Part shown: positions 21,071 through 31,700 of the stretch, one piece after another | Numbering within the stretch: position 1 is the first letter of the stretch | How the letters are laid out: the number at the start of each line of letters is the position of its first letter | Assembly: GCF_023856365.1 (NCBI RefSeq) | Contig: NC_064536.1 | Coordinates: 36,696,776 to 36,760,775, forward strand | Direction: 5' to 3' | Source: Brienomyrus brachyistius | Lineage: Eukaryota > Chordata > Actinopteri > Osteoglossiformes > Mormyridae | Length of the DNA stretch: 64,000 nucleotides | Position numbers and translations under genes: made by a program | Notes under the pieces: model-generated | The model's database searches: none | Told to the model about the DNA's origin: nothing | What the model saw: only the letters and a program-made list of their open reading frames with translations

Positions 21071-22132
21071 AATGTCAGTGAAGGACATCTGAAATTTTGT
21101 TGCAGTGGTTTTCTGATGCATGTGTTTTAAGGGTTAAGGGTGGTGGCACAGCTAAGACCCAAGAGTCTCTTTCAAGGTTAGTAAAGTAAACAGATTCAAG
21201 AAGATATTTTACACATTTCTCTGTTGTCTGTCTCTAAATCTTATTTTGTCTTTATTATGATTAAAAATGTTTGTTTTGTTCCTGCCCTTTTCAGACACTG
21301 AATTTGAGCAGAAACCATAAGGATACTCAAAGGACCTGTGACTCTCAGGAAATGGTGAGATTTCAGGTCATAATCTTTTTTTCTTTTTTTTCCATTAAAT
21401 TCATTTTCCTTTTTCCCTTTACAATATTGCTGTTTTGTTTTTGTAAACAGCATCAAGTGAGAGTGACAGATGAAACAGTTTCAAGACAATGGCAGGTAAA
21501 GCATGCTGAAGATTGAAACAAACCTTGGCTGGAAATATTTGGTATGTGTTTTACCGTAAATCAAATTGTTGAAAAACATTCAGCTACACTGCAACACAGG
21601 GAAACTTGATTTGCACTTATTTTGTTACTTAAATTTCTTGTCTCATTATTTTTGTCAGTTATTATTGTTTATGGTGTATGCCCTTTTTGTTTTCTTTCTG
21701 AATGCAGAAGGTATCTAGCCGGTCCACAATGAAAGTTTCGTTGCCCCCCATGAGTCTTCTGGCAGAAATGATGGTGCCTGTATTCTTTGGTTTCCCTAAA
21801 CATCACACCCTGCCTGTTTATATGAGGCTCTTCAATTAAGTCTGCACCCAAAGATTCAATAAGAGGTAAGCAGTGGTATTATTCAAGTTTTGCTAAAGAA
21901 AGATGGACAGGAGACACTAATCTTAATCAGCCGAGCTCAGGTTCATGTCCAGGTGAGCAGTTTCATACGCTATAAAATGTAGATTGAATGATAGGTCTCA
22001 TCACCTTGCATTCAGCCATTAACTTCAAGTTCTATGATAAATCAATAGGAAACTTAAATACGTTTTCAAACAAATTATGATTGTGATTAGGGCTGCGTTG
22101 TGTATGTATCACTTTTACATAAGTAGATTTAA

Positions 22133-22366
22133 AGGATAACTATTGCCAAAACGCAACCTGGGCTGTTTTATTTTTACTGTATCGATTTTGATGCGCTCAA
22201 ATTTATGCCCCTAGTATTCCCATTCACCGGCTATTGACCACAAAACAAAATCACGGTCAATCTCAAAAACGGCTCGTTTGTCATAATTATGCTTTTAGAT
22301 ATATGTTTGTCTCGTTTACAGTAAAAAAAATAACAGCCCAGGTTGCATTTTGACAATAGCTACCCT
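22133..22366. mobile_element. TTAA-flanked MITE (234 bp) nested in the CACTA element
   Basis: Terminal inverted repeats of about 48 bp start AGGATAACTATTGCCAAAA on the left and end TTTTGACAATAGCTACCCT on the right. Both are flanked by TTAA (22129-22132 and 22367-22370). The TTAA duplication is the signature of piggyBac- or Kolobok-type transposition; I cannot decide which from the ends. No coding capacity. Confidence 0.8.
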
Positions 22367-22910
22367 TTAAGAACTGTATATTTTACACTTAAGAAATCAT
22401 TTATCATTAGATCTGTTTTTGGCAGCACATTTTGTTCATTTCTGTGCATTTTGCTCAAGCACTGATCAAACTTTGTCCATTTTTTGCTGCAGAGGGGATC
22501 CTGTCAGTCCAAAGTGAACTCCTGATGGACATTGAAGTACTCCTGCAGAGCTTGTATCTTCGACACCATGCGCATTAGAAACTCCACTGAGTCCTTTCCT
22601 TCACTAAGGCAGGACCCAGTGACTCATTACTGTTTATAGGGGCAGGTAATTTTTTGTTTCATGTTTATTTATTCCTCCATGGATTACCAGCCATATATAT
22701 GGACACATGCTGTATTCTCAAGATCTATGCTGTTTGGTAGGAATAGAGAAAATGATATGTTTAGTCTGTTTTCAAATGGTATGTCAAATTTTCTCATTGT
22801 TTATCAGTAATATTCACTACCTTGGTTATATATGAGCATCTTTAGATTTTTCTATATTTAGCAGTTGCAAATGTAAAATGTACAGTAAACTATTTATGTT
22901 CCTCATATTG

Positions 22911-23411
22911 TACTGTATTTTTAGCGGTAAAATACCGGCAGCTGTGGTTGCCAGGAATTTACCGTAAAATGTATCTGGTCAAAATAAAATGCTGTAATTT
23001 GTTATACAATTTCACTGTGTTTTTTACTGTCAAAGGTTTTAATAAGGTTTAACATATTTCTGTTATTTTTACAGTTATTTACAATAATAGGGTCTATCCT
23101 ATTACTGTTAAATTAACAACAAATTACTGTAAATATTATTATATTATAACTTTTTTTTTACTGCAAATATCCATAAAAAGCTATGGAAAGTTGCATTTTT
23201 TACATTAAATTGCTGTATAATTGACAAATATATTTGTTTTTTTCTACCATGATTTTGGTAAAATAATACGTGGTCTACCTTAAAATTTAGGGTTACAAAA
23301 CCAGTATACCGTATTGTCTTTTACAGATTCCACATTTTTTTCACGGTATATTCCTGGCAACCACAGCTGCCAGTATTTTACCGTAAATTTGACAGTTTTT
23401 TTTTTACAGTG
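22911..23411. mobile_element. Palindromic CACTA-like end module (about 500 bp)
   Basis: The first 70 bp (with GGCAGCTGTGGTTGCCAGGA and TTTACCGTAAAAT) is an imperfect inverted copy of the last 80 bp of the element, which ends TTACAGTG. It therefore looks like a small non-autonomous EnSpm derivative inserted at, or forming, the right end of the autonomous element. Internal TTACTGT/ACAGTAA words abound. Confidence 0.65.
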
Positions 23412-23413
23412 TA

Positions 23414-24370
23414 CCGGCAGCAGGTTTTACATCTGGCTCATGATCATTCATGGCCGGGGCATTTAGGTATTACTAAAACATACACCCATATCCTTTCTTC
23501 TGGCCTTCCCTGAACAGAGATATAGTCAAGTTTTGCTGCCACACATGTCAATATACTGGAAAACAGATAACTCCCCCTGCTCCACCATACCCTATTCCAG
23601 TGGTAGGAGAACCATTTGAGCGTGTGCTGGTTAACTGAGTGGGACATTGCCTAGGACCAAATCTGGTAATCAGTTTCTGCTGACTATCATGTATACGGAA
23701 GCCATTCATTGGCGTAGGATTACTTCTACAGTAGTTGTGAAAGCGCTAGTAAATCTTTTTCTGTTTGGCCTCCTGTGCATTATTCAAAATGATTAGGGTT
23801 CTAATTTCTTGTCCAGACTGTTTGCACAAGTGTTGAAAACAATAAAAATAAAACATCAGGTTTCAAGTCCTTATCATCCCAAGCATCAAGGTGCCATATA
23901 AAGATTTCACCAGATTTGGAAATATTGCCTTGACACTGGTAAGGACTGCGATGAGGGTGTGCCGTACTCGTTTTTTGACATTCCGTTTGGGGACCTTTGA
24001 AGGAGTAATTTTTGTTTGACTCTGGCATAGAATATCTTTGATTATTTTAGCTCCTTCCACAAGAAACTGCATAAGGTTTGGAGCACAGCAAGGGATACCC
24101 CAAACGTAGCCCAGAGTTGAATGTTGGCAGTTCCTGGAACATCTCTGTCTGCTGGGTTTTCTGATCCTTATGAGGTGGAAACTGAGTGACGCAGACTTTG
24201 CCATTCGTACTACAGATCGCAAACATAACATGAGCGTCTGTCATATAAATATGCTTAAAGCATACCGTTCCCAGAATGTTACTTTTAGGCCTAGGGAACT
24301 GTCCCCTGATGGGGATCTTCCTGTGGTGACCACCTCCTTTTCAACAGAGCTGGAGGTACCAACATAGGAT
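23414..24370 (+). pseudogene. Gypsy integrase, second half of the interrupted relic
   Basis: Continues the frame broken at 14523. The zinc-finger region comes first (AHDHSWPGHLGITKTY, with the two histidines). A core littered with stops and small deletions follows. Near 23860 there is a stretch resembling the end of the core (SPYHPKHQGAI), where the catalytic Glu is lost. The C-terminal part is open at 24170-24367 (DFAIRTTDRKHNMSVCHINM), matching the end of Gypsy integrases. It is non-functional. Confidence 0.8.
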
Positions 24371-24375
24371 AGTGA

Positions 24376-24433
24376 TGAGTTAGAACATAAGAAGTTTACA
24401 AATTAGAGGAGGCCTTTCGGCCCATCAAGCTTG
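24376..24433. repeat. Short interspersed fragment (AGGAGGCCTTTCGGCCCATC type)
   Basis: The sequence around AGGAGGCCTTTCGGCCCATC matches a dispersed fish repeat that I know only by its sequence. It sits between the Gypsy relic and an L1/Tx1 fragment. Confidence 0.5.
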
Positions 24434-24960
24434 TCTGGGGAGAACTTAAGAAAAGGGGAGGCGGTAAAAACGATAGAAGAAGGTGGCCTAAATGTGATTG
24501 ACTATGACGCAATGAACTGTATGATAAAGTTAAAGTGGTTCCATAATTTTTTACAAGACTCTGGAAATCTCTGGTTCTTTCTCCTTTCCAAAGTTTTTGA
24601 GATGTGTGGTGGTATTATGTTTCTATTAAGCTGTGATTTCTGTATCTCTAAGTTGCCCATTAAGTTGTCCAAATTTCATCAGCAAGTTCTCTTATACTGG
24701 AAATTTATATACAACCATAATTTTACTCCACACAGCTCTCCAATATGGAATAATAGGTATATCTTGTTTTTAAAAAATCCTTGTGTTACTGTGATTGGAT
24801 TGAGAAAGATATTTGGTCTGTATTACATCTGTTTGATGAAGGAGGTAATATTTTACAGTATGATGTATTTATAGACAAATTCAATTTGAAATGTACTGAG
24901 AAACAATAATAAGTGGTCATAAGGAAATTGGTTTTAGATTCTTATACTGCTACATCACCT
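24431..24960 (+). pseudogene. L1/Tx1-type LINE ORF2 C-terminal fragment
   Basis: The open frame resembles the region after the reverse transcriptase of fish L1/Tx1 LINEs: EEGGLNVIDYDAMNCMIKLK near the start, then LPIKLSKFHQQVLLYWKFIY and NHNFTPHSSPIWNNRYI. It lacks the polymerase itself and decays after about 24790. It may be the same family as the larger copy at 38060-41240. Confidence 0.75.
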
Positions 24961-24995
24961 TTTACTACTGCAGCATGTTTTTCATATTGTAGTGC

Positions 24996-25360
24996 TGTAG
25001 AGCGTATGTCTCAGTATGTGTGCAAGTGTAAATAGCCATTCTTGTATTGTTTTGTTGTTAATGTTAATGGATACATTTCCCTGTTGTCGAGCGTGTGTTG
25101 CCCGTGTCTTGTGTGTACCCTGTCTGATCCTTGCATGTATTTCGCTTGTGTGAATCTCCCACTGTGTGTGTACTTTACAGTTCGTCGTCTGACAACCTTG
25201 TGTTTCTGCTGTGTGTATTTAGATCGGTACTCGTTGGGTGTCCTGTTAAGGACCGGTATTAAAGAGTGTTTTCCCCAGCAAGCAAATCTCGTTATTTTTT
25301 TCTGTTCCCGCGATGCTTCGGTCTGCCCGGCGGGACAATGGTGTCAGAAGTCGGATCCCG
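24996..25360 (+). repeat. LTR fragment with adjacent primer-binding site
   Basis: About 342 bp from TGTAGAGCG to CGGGACA, with ATTAAA-type signal (GTATTAAAGAG) near its end. One base later comes TGGTGTCAGAAGTCGGATCC, a primer-binding-site-like sequence common after LTRs of vertebrate Gypsy and retrovirus-like elements. The internal region is not recognisable beyond about 25400 and I see no partner LTR. Confidence 0.55.
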
Positions 25361-26460
25361 GAAGCGATCCTGTACATCCGTCTCTAGTATGATACGGAAA
25401 CATCCGTGCACTTTGTGGCGCAGATGAAATTAACTGCGGAAGAGAAACACTGGACGGTAGGACAACAGCTTATACTTATTTATTTTAAAAGCTACCTGAT
25501 ACGCAAAGATGTAAAAAAAAAAAAAAAAGATTTTGCACGATTTAGAGTTCAGTCTGAGCCTTAAGATAAAATGAGTTTGATACGGGACTAGTCTCCATTA
25601 GGTATGTTTCGTCCTTGCGCTCTGCATACGCGTCGAGCTGGCGCATGGATTTCGTAGTATAAATTTGAAAACGCGCTCCCTAGTAGGGAGACAAACGCTC
25701 CTATCTAGGAGGTAATTTTTGGTAATTTCTTTTATTTTTTTTGGTAAGGGGGAATCTGCCCCCCCCCCCCACTTCCGACGCCCCTGGTACATGTATAGAC
25801 CGAGCTACGGATATAATACGAAACGGGTTTCACATGCACCCATTTTAATCTTTTTGTTTTAGATTCTCTTTGTCTTGTGAATACAGAATTAACCTAACTT
25901 GCTGGCCTTTCTAACAGGATGAAATTAGAGTCGGATCAGAATACTGTTTCTGTAACAAACATTTTATTGTAAACAATGATAGCTTTCCCTGTTTGGTATT
26001 TCTGATTGTAAATGATCACAATTTGAAGCTGGGTTTGTATTTTAGGACAAAGATTGCTCTTTGTTTTCTGCTAAAATGTTTACCACCATACCAATTTCCG
26101 TGAGTAGGCTATTTTCATTTTTAAACCCATATTAGGCAGACTCGTGTGACGGGAATTTACCATGACTCTGTGTGGCAGTCCCGCATTATGAAGAAGCAAT
26201 TTCAATTTGATTGAAACCTCAAAGCTCATCCAAGTGTTTTAGATGTAAAGTGATGTTTTACATTACTCCCGTCTCCAGTATGATACGGAAACTTCCGCGC
26301 GATTTGTGACGCAGATGAAATTAACTACGGAAGAGAAACTCCGACAGGTTATACTTGTCCGTATGTCAGTCATTCATCTATCAATCATCCCGCCGTGTAT
26401 TCTCGAGTAGGGAATAGAATAACGTATGAATAAAACGTTTAGCATTTAACACGTTTATTA
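25361..26460. other. Non-coding DNA with a dispersed duplicated segment
   Basis: No gene recognised. A segment of about 75 bp at 25377-25445 (CAGATGAAATTAACTGCGGA, preceded by AGTATGATACGGAAACATCC) recurs with changes at 26272-26345, in direct orientation about 895 bp away. This may be paired ends of a lost element. The GGGGCGTCGGAAGTGGGGGG run near 25770 (minus) is a dispersed fish repeat. Confidence 0.4.
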
Positions 26461-26900
26461 ATTTTCTATATATGTAAAACCTCGGATTGCGAGCATAATC
26501 CATTCCGGAAATTCAAAATTCAAATCACTTGTATATGAAAGGGAATTTTCCCATTAGAAATAATGTAAACTCTGATGATTCGTTCCAGAACCCAGCCAAC
26601 ATGTCCACGTGGGCCCCACCTGGGTTTTATGACGGGCCAAATCATGGACCCCAATAGGTTGCCCCATCTTGGACCCATCATATTTTGTCCTCAGTTTCCA
26701 CATTGGTGGGTTAACAATGGGTCTGCAATGGGTCCAACAAGGGGATGTAGTGGGTAGAATATATAGAATTTTTCTGGGCCCCAAATAACATATTGTATAT
26801 GGGTCCTTTCTGGGTGTTTGATGGGTACAGTGTAGGATTTTGTGTCAGAAGCATAAATGGAATTGATGCGGTCCCCATCAGAAGCAGGCCACATGTGTTT
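26461..26900. repeat. Two old interspersed repeats side by side
   Basis: 26465-26590 (with TTTTCCCATTAGAAATAATG) matches a widespread unclassified vertebrate repeat. 26590-26900 is built from degenerate TGGGTCC/TGGGCCC words (CCACGTGGGCCCCACCTGGG) also seen widely in fish. Neither has a recognisable coding region. Confidence 0.45.
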
Positions 26901-27600
26901 TATATGGGTGTTTACTGAGTGTAATATTGTAAAGTGAAGGGTTGTTAATGCATGAATGTAGATAGCATGTTGTTATTCATATGTTATAAGATCCATTTTA
27001 TTAACCAGTGTAAAGTACCTTCGGTTTGTTTTGGTCATTAAAGAATTCCTCTTTAGGGCACCTTCTTGGGACACATGAAATATTGAAATGTTAGTTTGAA
27101 TTAGTAGTATTAAGCATCACTAAAGTGATGTATCTGACTTTTTATATAGTAACAAAAAGCAGATTTTACATTGTTAAACATCTAATTTTTATGCCCTGCC
27201 TACCTCAGTGAAAACACCAAAATTAACTTTAACTGCAATCAATAGAAAATTACTTATGACAGTCTGTCAATGGTTTAGAAAATATACAAGTATACAAGTA
27301 AGCTACATAGTTCTATTTATACATATTTCACATGCTTGTACACCAGTTAGAAAACTAAAATTCCTCCACTTGCTGCAAGAAAGACTGCACTGAAACACTT
27401 CAAGGTCTTTACTCATGTCCAAACTGATAAATGCCAAGCTTTGTAAGATTTCTATTGTATGTTTGTTTCATAAATTATGGCCAGTATGTTTACATTCTGA
27501 TTCCATTTCCATTCATGTAAGGTATTATAAAAATATTAGTTATCTGCAAATCTTGAATTCCAAATATTTGTACAATATTATTTCCCTAATACCGTAAAAT
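26901..27600. other. AT-rich non-coding stretch
   Basis: No motif, repeat end or gene recognised. The short plus-strand frames near 27208 and 27415 have no family features and AT-driven composition. Confidence 0.4.
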
Positions 27601-27603
27601 ACT

Positions 27604-28650
27604 TCAAACAAACAAAGAAAGTTCTTGGAACTGCCTTTTTCCATGGCGACCAACATAGTTGTACTGACAAGCCAGTTCATTCGACATGAGATATGCCTTC
27701 ATTCTCCGTGTTGCTTCATCAACTGTTCTTCCGCCTATTTCACTTACAACACACACCTTGGTAGAAATGCAAATAGAAAAAATATATAAAAATTGTATTT
27801 TATTAGGGGCGGCATGGTGGTGCAGTGGTTAGCACTGTTGCCTCACACCTCTGGGACCCGGGTTCAAGTCTCCGCCTGGGTTACATGTGTGTGGAGTTTG
27901 CATGTTCTCCCCATGTCGTGGAGTTTCCTCCGGGTACTCTGGTTTCCCCCCACAGACCAAAAACATGCTGAGGCTGATTGGACTTGCTAAATTGCCCGTA
28001 AGTGTGCTTGTGTGAGTGCATGGTGTGTGAGTGTGCCCTGCGATGGGCTGGCACCCCATCCTGGGTTGTTCCCTACCTCGTGCCCATTGCTTCTGGGATA
28101 GGCTCCAGACCCCCCTCAACCCAGTAGGATAACCGGTTTGGAAAATGGATGGATGGATGGATGGATGTATTTTATTAATAAAACTGCCCATACTGTCACA
28201 ATAAAAAACTATTACAATTCATCCTTTTTAGAAAATCATGAATTTGAAGTTTCATACACATTAGAATATGTGTAGAAACCATATTCTTAAAATATTCTTG
28301 ATCCTCTAACTTTTCCAGGGCCTGGACGTCATCCAAATTTTTTAGAGGAAGCATTTCCTCTGGAAGGGAAGGCACAGTGTATGGCTTGTCTTGCTGTCTA
28401 AGAAATGTCTGTAACATTCTTCCATGCACACTCAGGGTGGCTTTCACATCTTCAAGTATTGTAAGAAGTTATCACGCTGTACAGCTGAGGCCTTTGTGAT
28501 ATGTGGTTCTCTTGGGGTTTGCGCTGACGTTACTGCAGACACAGAAGGTGGTGAATCACATCTTGGCTGGGCAGAAGAGAGCAGTGTCACTGGTGGTGGA
28601 GGAGGTGGTTTGCGAGGTGCACGTTTCTTCAGATTCAGAGGTAAAGAATC
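27604..28650 (-). pseudogene. DUF4806-type protein of a decayed DNA transposon
   Basis: Minus strand. The last exon is 27604-27756, starting after an AG acceptor and ending with TGA. It encodes GGRTVDEATRRMKAYLMSNE followed by an aromatic/glycine segment, the C-terminal half of a DUF4806 domain. The upstream exon, about 28282-28440, encodes LPEEMLPLKNLDDVQALEKL and EDQEYFKNM, the N-terminal half; a weak GT donor follows. The intron between holds a SINE (27806-28165). Farther upstream (to about 28650) is a proline-rich, low-complexity N-terminus, reached only across a one-base frameshift near 28443. DUF4806 proteins often accompany transposase genes, and a transposase relic lies upstream on the same strand (32440-34140), now separated by a Rex3 LINE. 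Confidence 0.65.
27806..28165 (+). mobile_element. tRNA-derived SINE with GATG tail, perfect target duplication
   Basis: It starts GGGGCGGCATGGTGGTGCAG, with a pol III A box (TGGTGCAGTGG) and B box (GGGTTCAAGTC). The conserved central part has GTTTCCCCCCACAG and CCAAAAACATGCTGAGG, and the tail is GGAAAATGGATGGATGGATG. The 12-bp duplication TGTATTTTATTA flanks it (27794-27805 and 28166-28177). Confidence 0.92.
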
Positions 28651-28659
28651 TTCTTTTCC

Positions 28660-28742
28660 TTTAGTCAAAGTCAAAGTAAACTTTATTGTCATCTCTGCTT
28701 TATATAGTACAGTATACAGAGAGACAAGACAAATAAGGCACA
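28660..28742. repeat. Interspersed repeat (AACTTTATTGTCATC type) hosting the Rex3 insertion
   Basis: AAAGTCAAAGTAAACTTTAT and GTCATCTCTGC are characteristic of a dispersed fish repeat. The Rex3 element landed in or at its edge, duplicating AAATAAGGCACA. A similar TTTATTGTCATTTC fragment occurs at 44505-44580. Confidence 0.5.
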
Positions 28743-31700
28743 TCCATTCATCCATTTTCCTCCGCTTATCTGGGGTCGGGTCGCGGGGGCAGCAGTCTCA
28801 GCAGGAAAGCCCAGACTTCCCTCTCCCCGGCCACTTCATCTAGCTACTCTGGGGGGACCCCGAGGCGTTCCCAGGCCAGCCGGGGGAGACAGTCTCTCCA
28901 GCGAGTCCTGGGTCTTCCCGGGGCCTCCTCCCAGTGGGACATGCCCGGAACACCTCCCCAGGGAGGCATCCCGGAGGCATCCGAATCAGATGCCCGAGCC
29001 ACCTCATCTGGCTCCTCTCGATGCGGAGGAGCAGCGGCTCTACTCTGAGTCCCTCCCGAATGACTGAACTCCTCACCCTATCTCTAAGGGAGAGTCCAGC
29101 CGCCCTGCGGAGGAAACTCATTTTGGCCGCTTGCATCCGCGATCTCGTTCTTTCGGTCACTACCCATAGCTCATGACCATAGGTGAGGGTAGGAACGTAG
29201 ATCGACTGGTAAATTGAGAGCTTCGCCTTTTGGCTCAGCTCTCTCTTCACCATGACAGACCGATGCAGGGCCCGCATGACTGCTGACGCCGCACCGATCC
29301 GCCTGTCGACCTCCCGCTCCACCGTTCCCCCACTCGTGAACAAGATCCCGAGATACTTAAACTCCTCCACTTGGGGGAGGACCCCATCCCCAACCCGGAG
29401 AGAGCATTCTACCCTTTTCCGACTGAGAACCATGGTCTTGGATTTAGAGGTGCTGATTCTCATCCCAACCGCTTCACACTCGGCTGCGAACTGCCCCAGT
29501 GAGAGCTGAAGGTCACGGTCCGATGAGGCCAACAGAACCACGTCATCTGCAAAAATCAGAAACCTAATCCTTAGGTGACCGAACCGGACACCCTCAACGG
29601 CCCTGGCTGCGCCTAGAAATTCTATCCATTAAAGCTATGAACAGAATCGGTGACAAAGGGCAGCCCTGACGGAGTCCAACCCTCACCGGAAACAAGTCCG
29701 ACTTATTGCCGCCCATGCGGACCAGGCTCTGGCACCGGTCATACAGGGACCGAACCGCCCTTAAAAGGGGGCCCGGAACCCCATACTCCCGGAGCACTCC
29801 CCACAGGACTCCCCGAGGGACATGGTCGAATGCCCTCTTCAAGTCCACAGAACACATGTAGATTGGTTGGGCAAACTCCCATGAACTCTCCAAAACCCTG
29901 TGTGAGTATAGAGCTGGTCCACTGTTCCACGGCCAGGGCAAAAACCACACTGCTCCTCCTGAATCCAAGGCTCGACAATCCGGTGGACCCTCCTCTCCAG
30001 GACCCCCGAATAGACCTTACCAGGGAGGCTGAGGAGTGTGATCCCCCTGTAGTTGGAGCACACCCTCCGGTCCCCCTTCTTAAAGAGGGGGACCACCACC
30101 CCGGTCTTCCAGTCCTGAGGCACTGCCCCCGATGTCCATGCGATGCCGCAGATACGTGTCAGCCAGGACAGCCCCACAGCATCCAGAGCCTTAAGGAACT
30201 CCGGGCGAATCTCATCCACCCCCGGGGCCCGGCCACCGAGGAGCTTTTTGACCACCTCATTGACCTCCGCCCCAGAAATAGGCGAGTCCACCCCCAAGTC
30301 CCCACACTCTGCTTCCATATCGGATGGCGTGTCGGTGGGATTGAGGATGTCTTCGAAGTATTCCTTCCACCGACCCAAGACGTCCCGAGTTGAGGTCAGC
30401 AGCACACCATCCCCACCATAAATAGTGTTGATGCTGCACCGCTTTCCCGCCCGGAGCCGCCGGATGGTGGACCAGAATCTCCTCGAAGTCGTTCTCCATG
30501 GCCTCGCCAAACTCCTCCCACGCCCAAGTTTTTGCCTCAGCAACCGCCAAAGCCGCATCCCGCTTGGCCTGCCGGTAGCTGTCAGCTGCATCTGGACTCC
30601 CACAGGCCAAAAAGGCCCGATAGGACTCCTTCTTCAGCTTGACGGCATCCCTTATCACCGCTGTCCACCAGCGGGTTCGGAGATTGCCGCCGCGACAGGC
30701 ACCGACCACCTTACGTCTGCAGCTCCAGTCAGCCGCCTCCACAATGGAGGCCCGGAACATGGCCCATTCGGATTCAATGTCCCCCGCCTCCCCCGAGATA
30801 TGGGAGAAGTTCTGCCGGAGGTAGGAATTGAAACTCTCCCTGACAGGGGGTTCTGCCAGACGTTCCCAGCAAACCCTCACTATACGTTTGGGCCAGCCAG
30901 TCCAGGCCGGCTTCCTCCCCCACCAGCGGAGCCAACCCACCACCAGGTAGTGATCAGTTGACAGCTCCGCCCCTCTCTTCGCCCGAGTGTCCAAGACATG
31001 CAGCCGCAAGTCCGATGACATGACTTCAAAGTCGATCATCGAACTGCGGCCTAGGGTGTCCTAGTGCCAAGTGCACATATGGACACCCTTATGCCTGAAC
31101 ATGGTGTTCATTATGGACAATCTGTGACGAGCACAGAAGTCCAACAACAAAACACAGCTCGGGTTCAGATCGGGGGGGGCCGTTCCTCCCAATCACACCC
31201 CTCCAGGTCTTACTGTCGTTGCCCACGTGAGCATTGAAGTCCCCCAGCAGAACAAGGGAGTCCCCAGGAGGAGCGCTCTCCAACACCCCTTCCAAGGACT
31301 CCAAAAAGGGTAGGTATTCTGAACTGCCGTTTGGCGCATAAGCGCAAACAACAGTCAGAACCCGTCCTCCCACCCGAAGGCGAAGGGAGGCTACCCTCTC
31401 GTCTACTGCTGTAAACCCCAATGTACAGGCACCCAGCCTGGGGGCAATAAGTATGCCCACGCCCGCTCGGCGCCTCTCCCCGCGGGCAACTCCAGAGTGG
31501 AAAAGGGTCCAACCCCCCTCGAGGAGACTGGTTCCAGAGCCCAAGCCGTGCGTCAAGGTGAGCCCGACTATATCTAGTCGGAATTTCACAACCTCACGCA
31601 CCAACTCAGGCTCCTTCCCCATCAGAGAGGTGATATTCCATGTCCCTAGAGCTAGCTTCTGTAGCCGAGGATCGGACCGCCAAGGTCCCTGCCTTTGGCT

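Larger units (their letters stand above)
14524..23411 (+). mobile_element. Apparently complete EnSpm/CACTA DNA transposon
   Basis: The left end begins CACTGTAA and the right end finishes TTACAGTG, flanked by TA on each side (14522-14523, 23412-23413). CACTA elements are known to make 2-3-bp duplications. Deleting the element plus one TA makes the surrounding Gypsy integrase frame continuous, which confirms the ends. Subterminal ACGGTAAA-type words recur near both ends. Inside are an intact 883-aa transposase ORF (15884-18535), an intact-looking spliced second gene (18675-20571), a polyadenylation signal at 21065, a TTAA-flanked MITE (22133-22366) and a palindromic end module (22911-23411). 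The stretch 20572-22132 has no further supported coding sequence. Confidence 0.88.
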
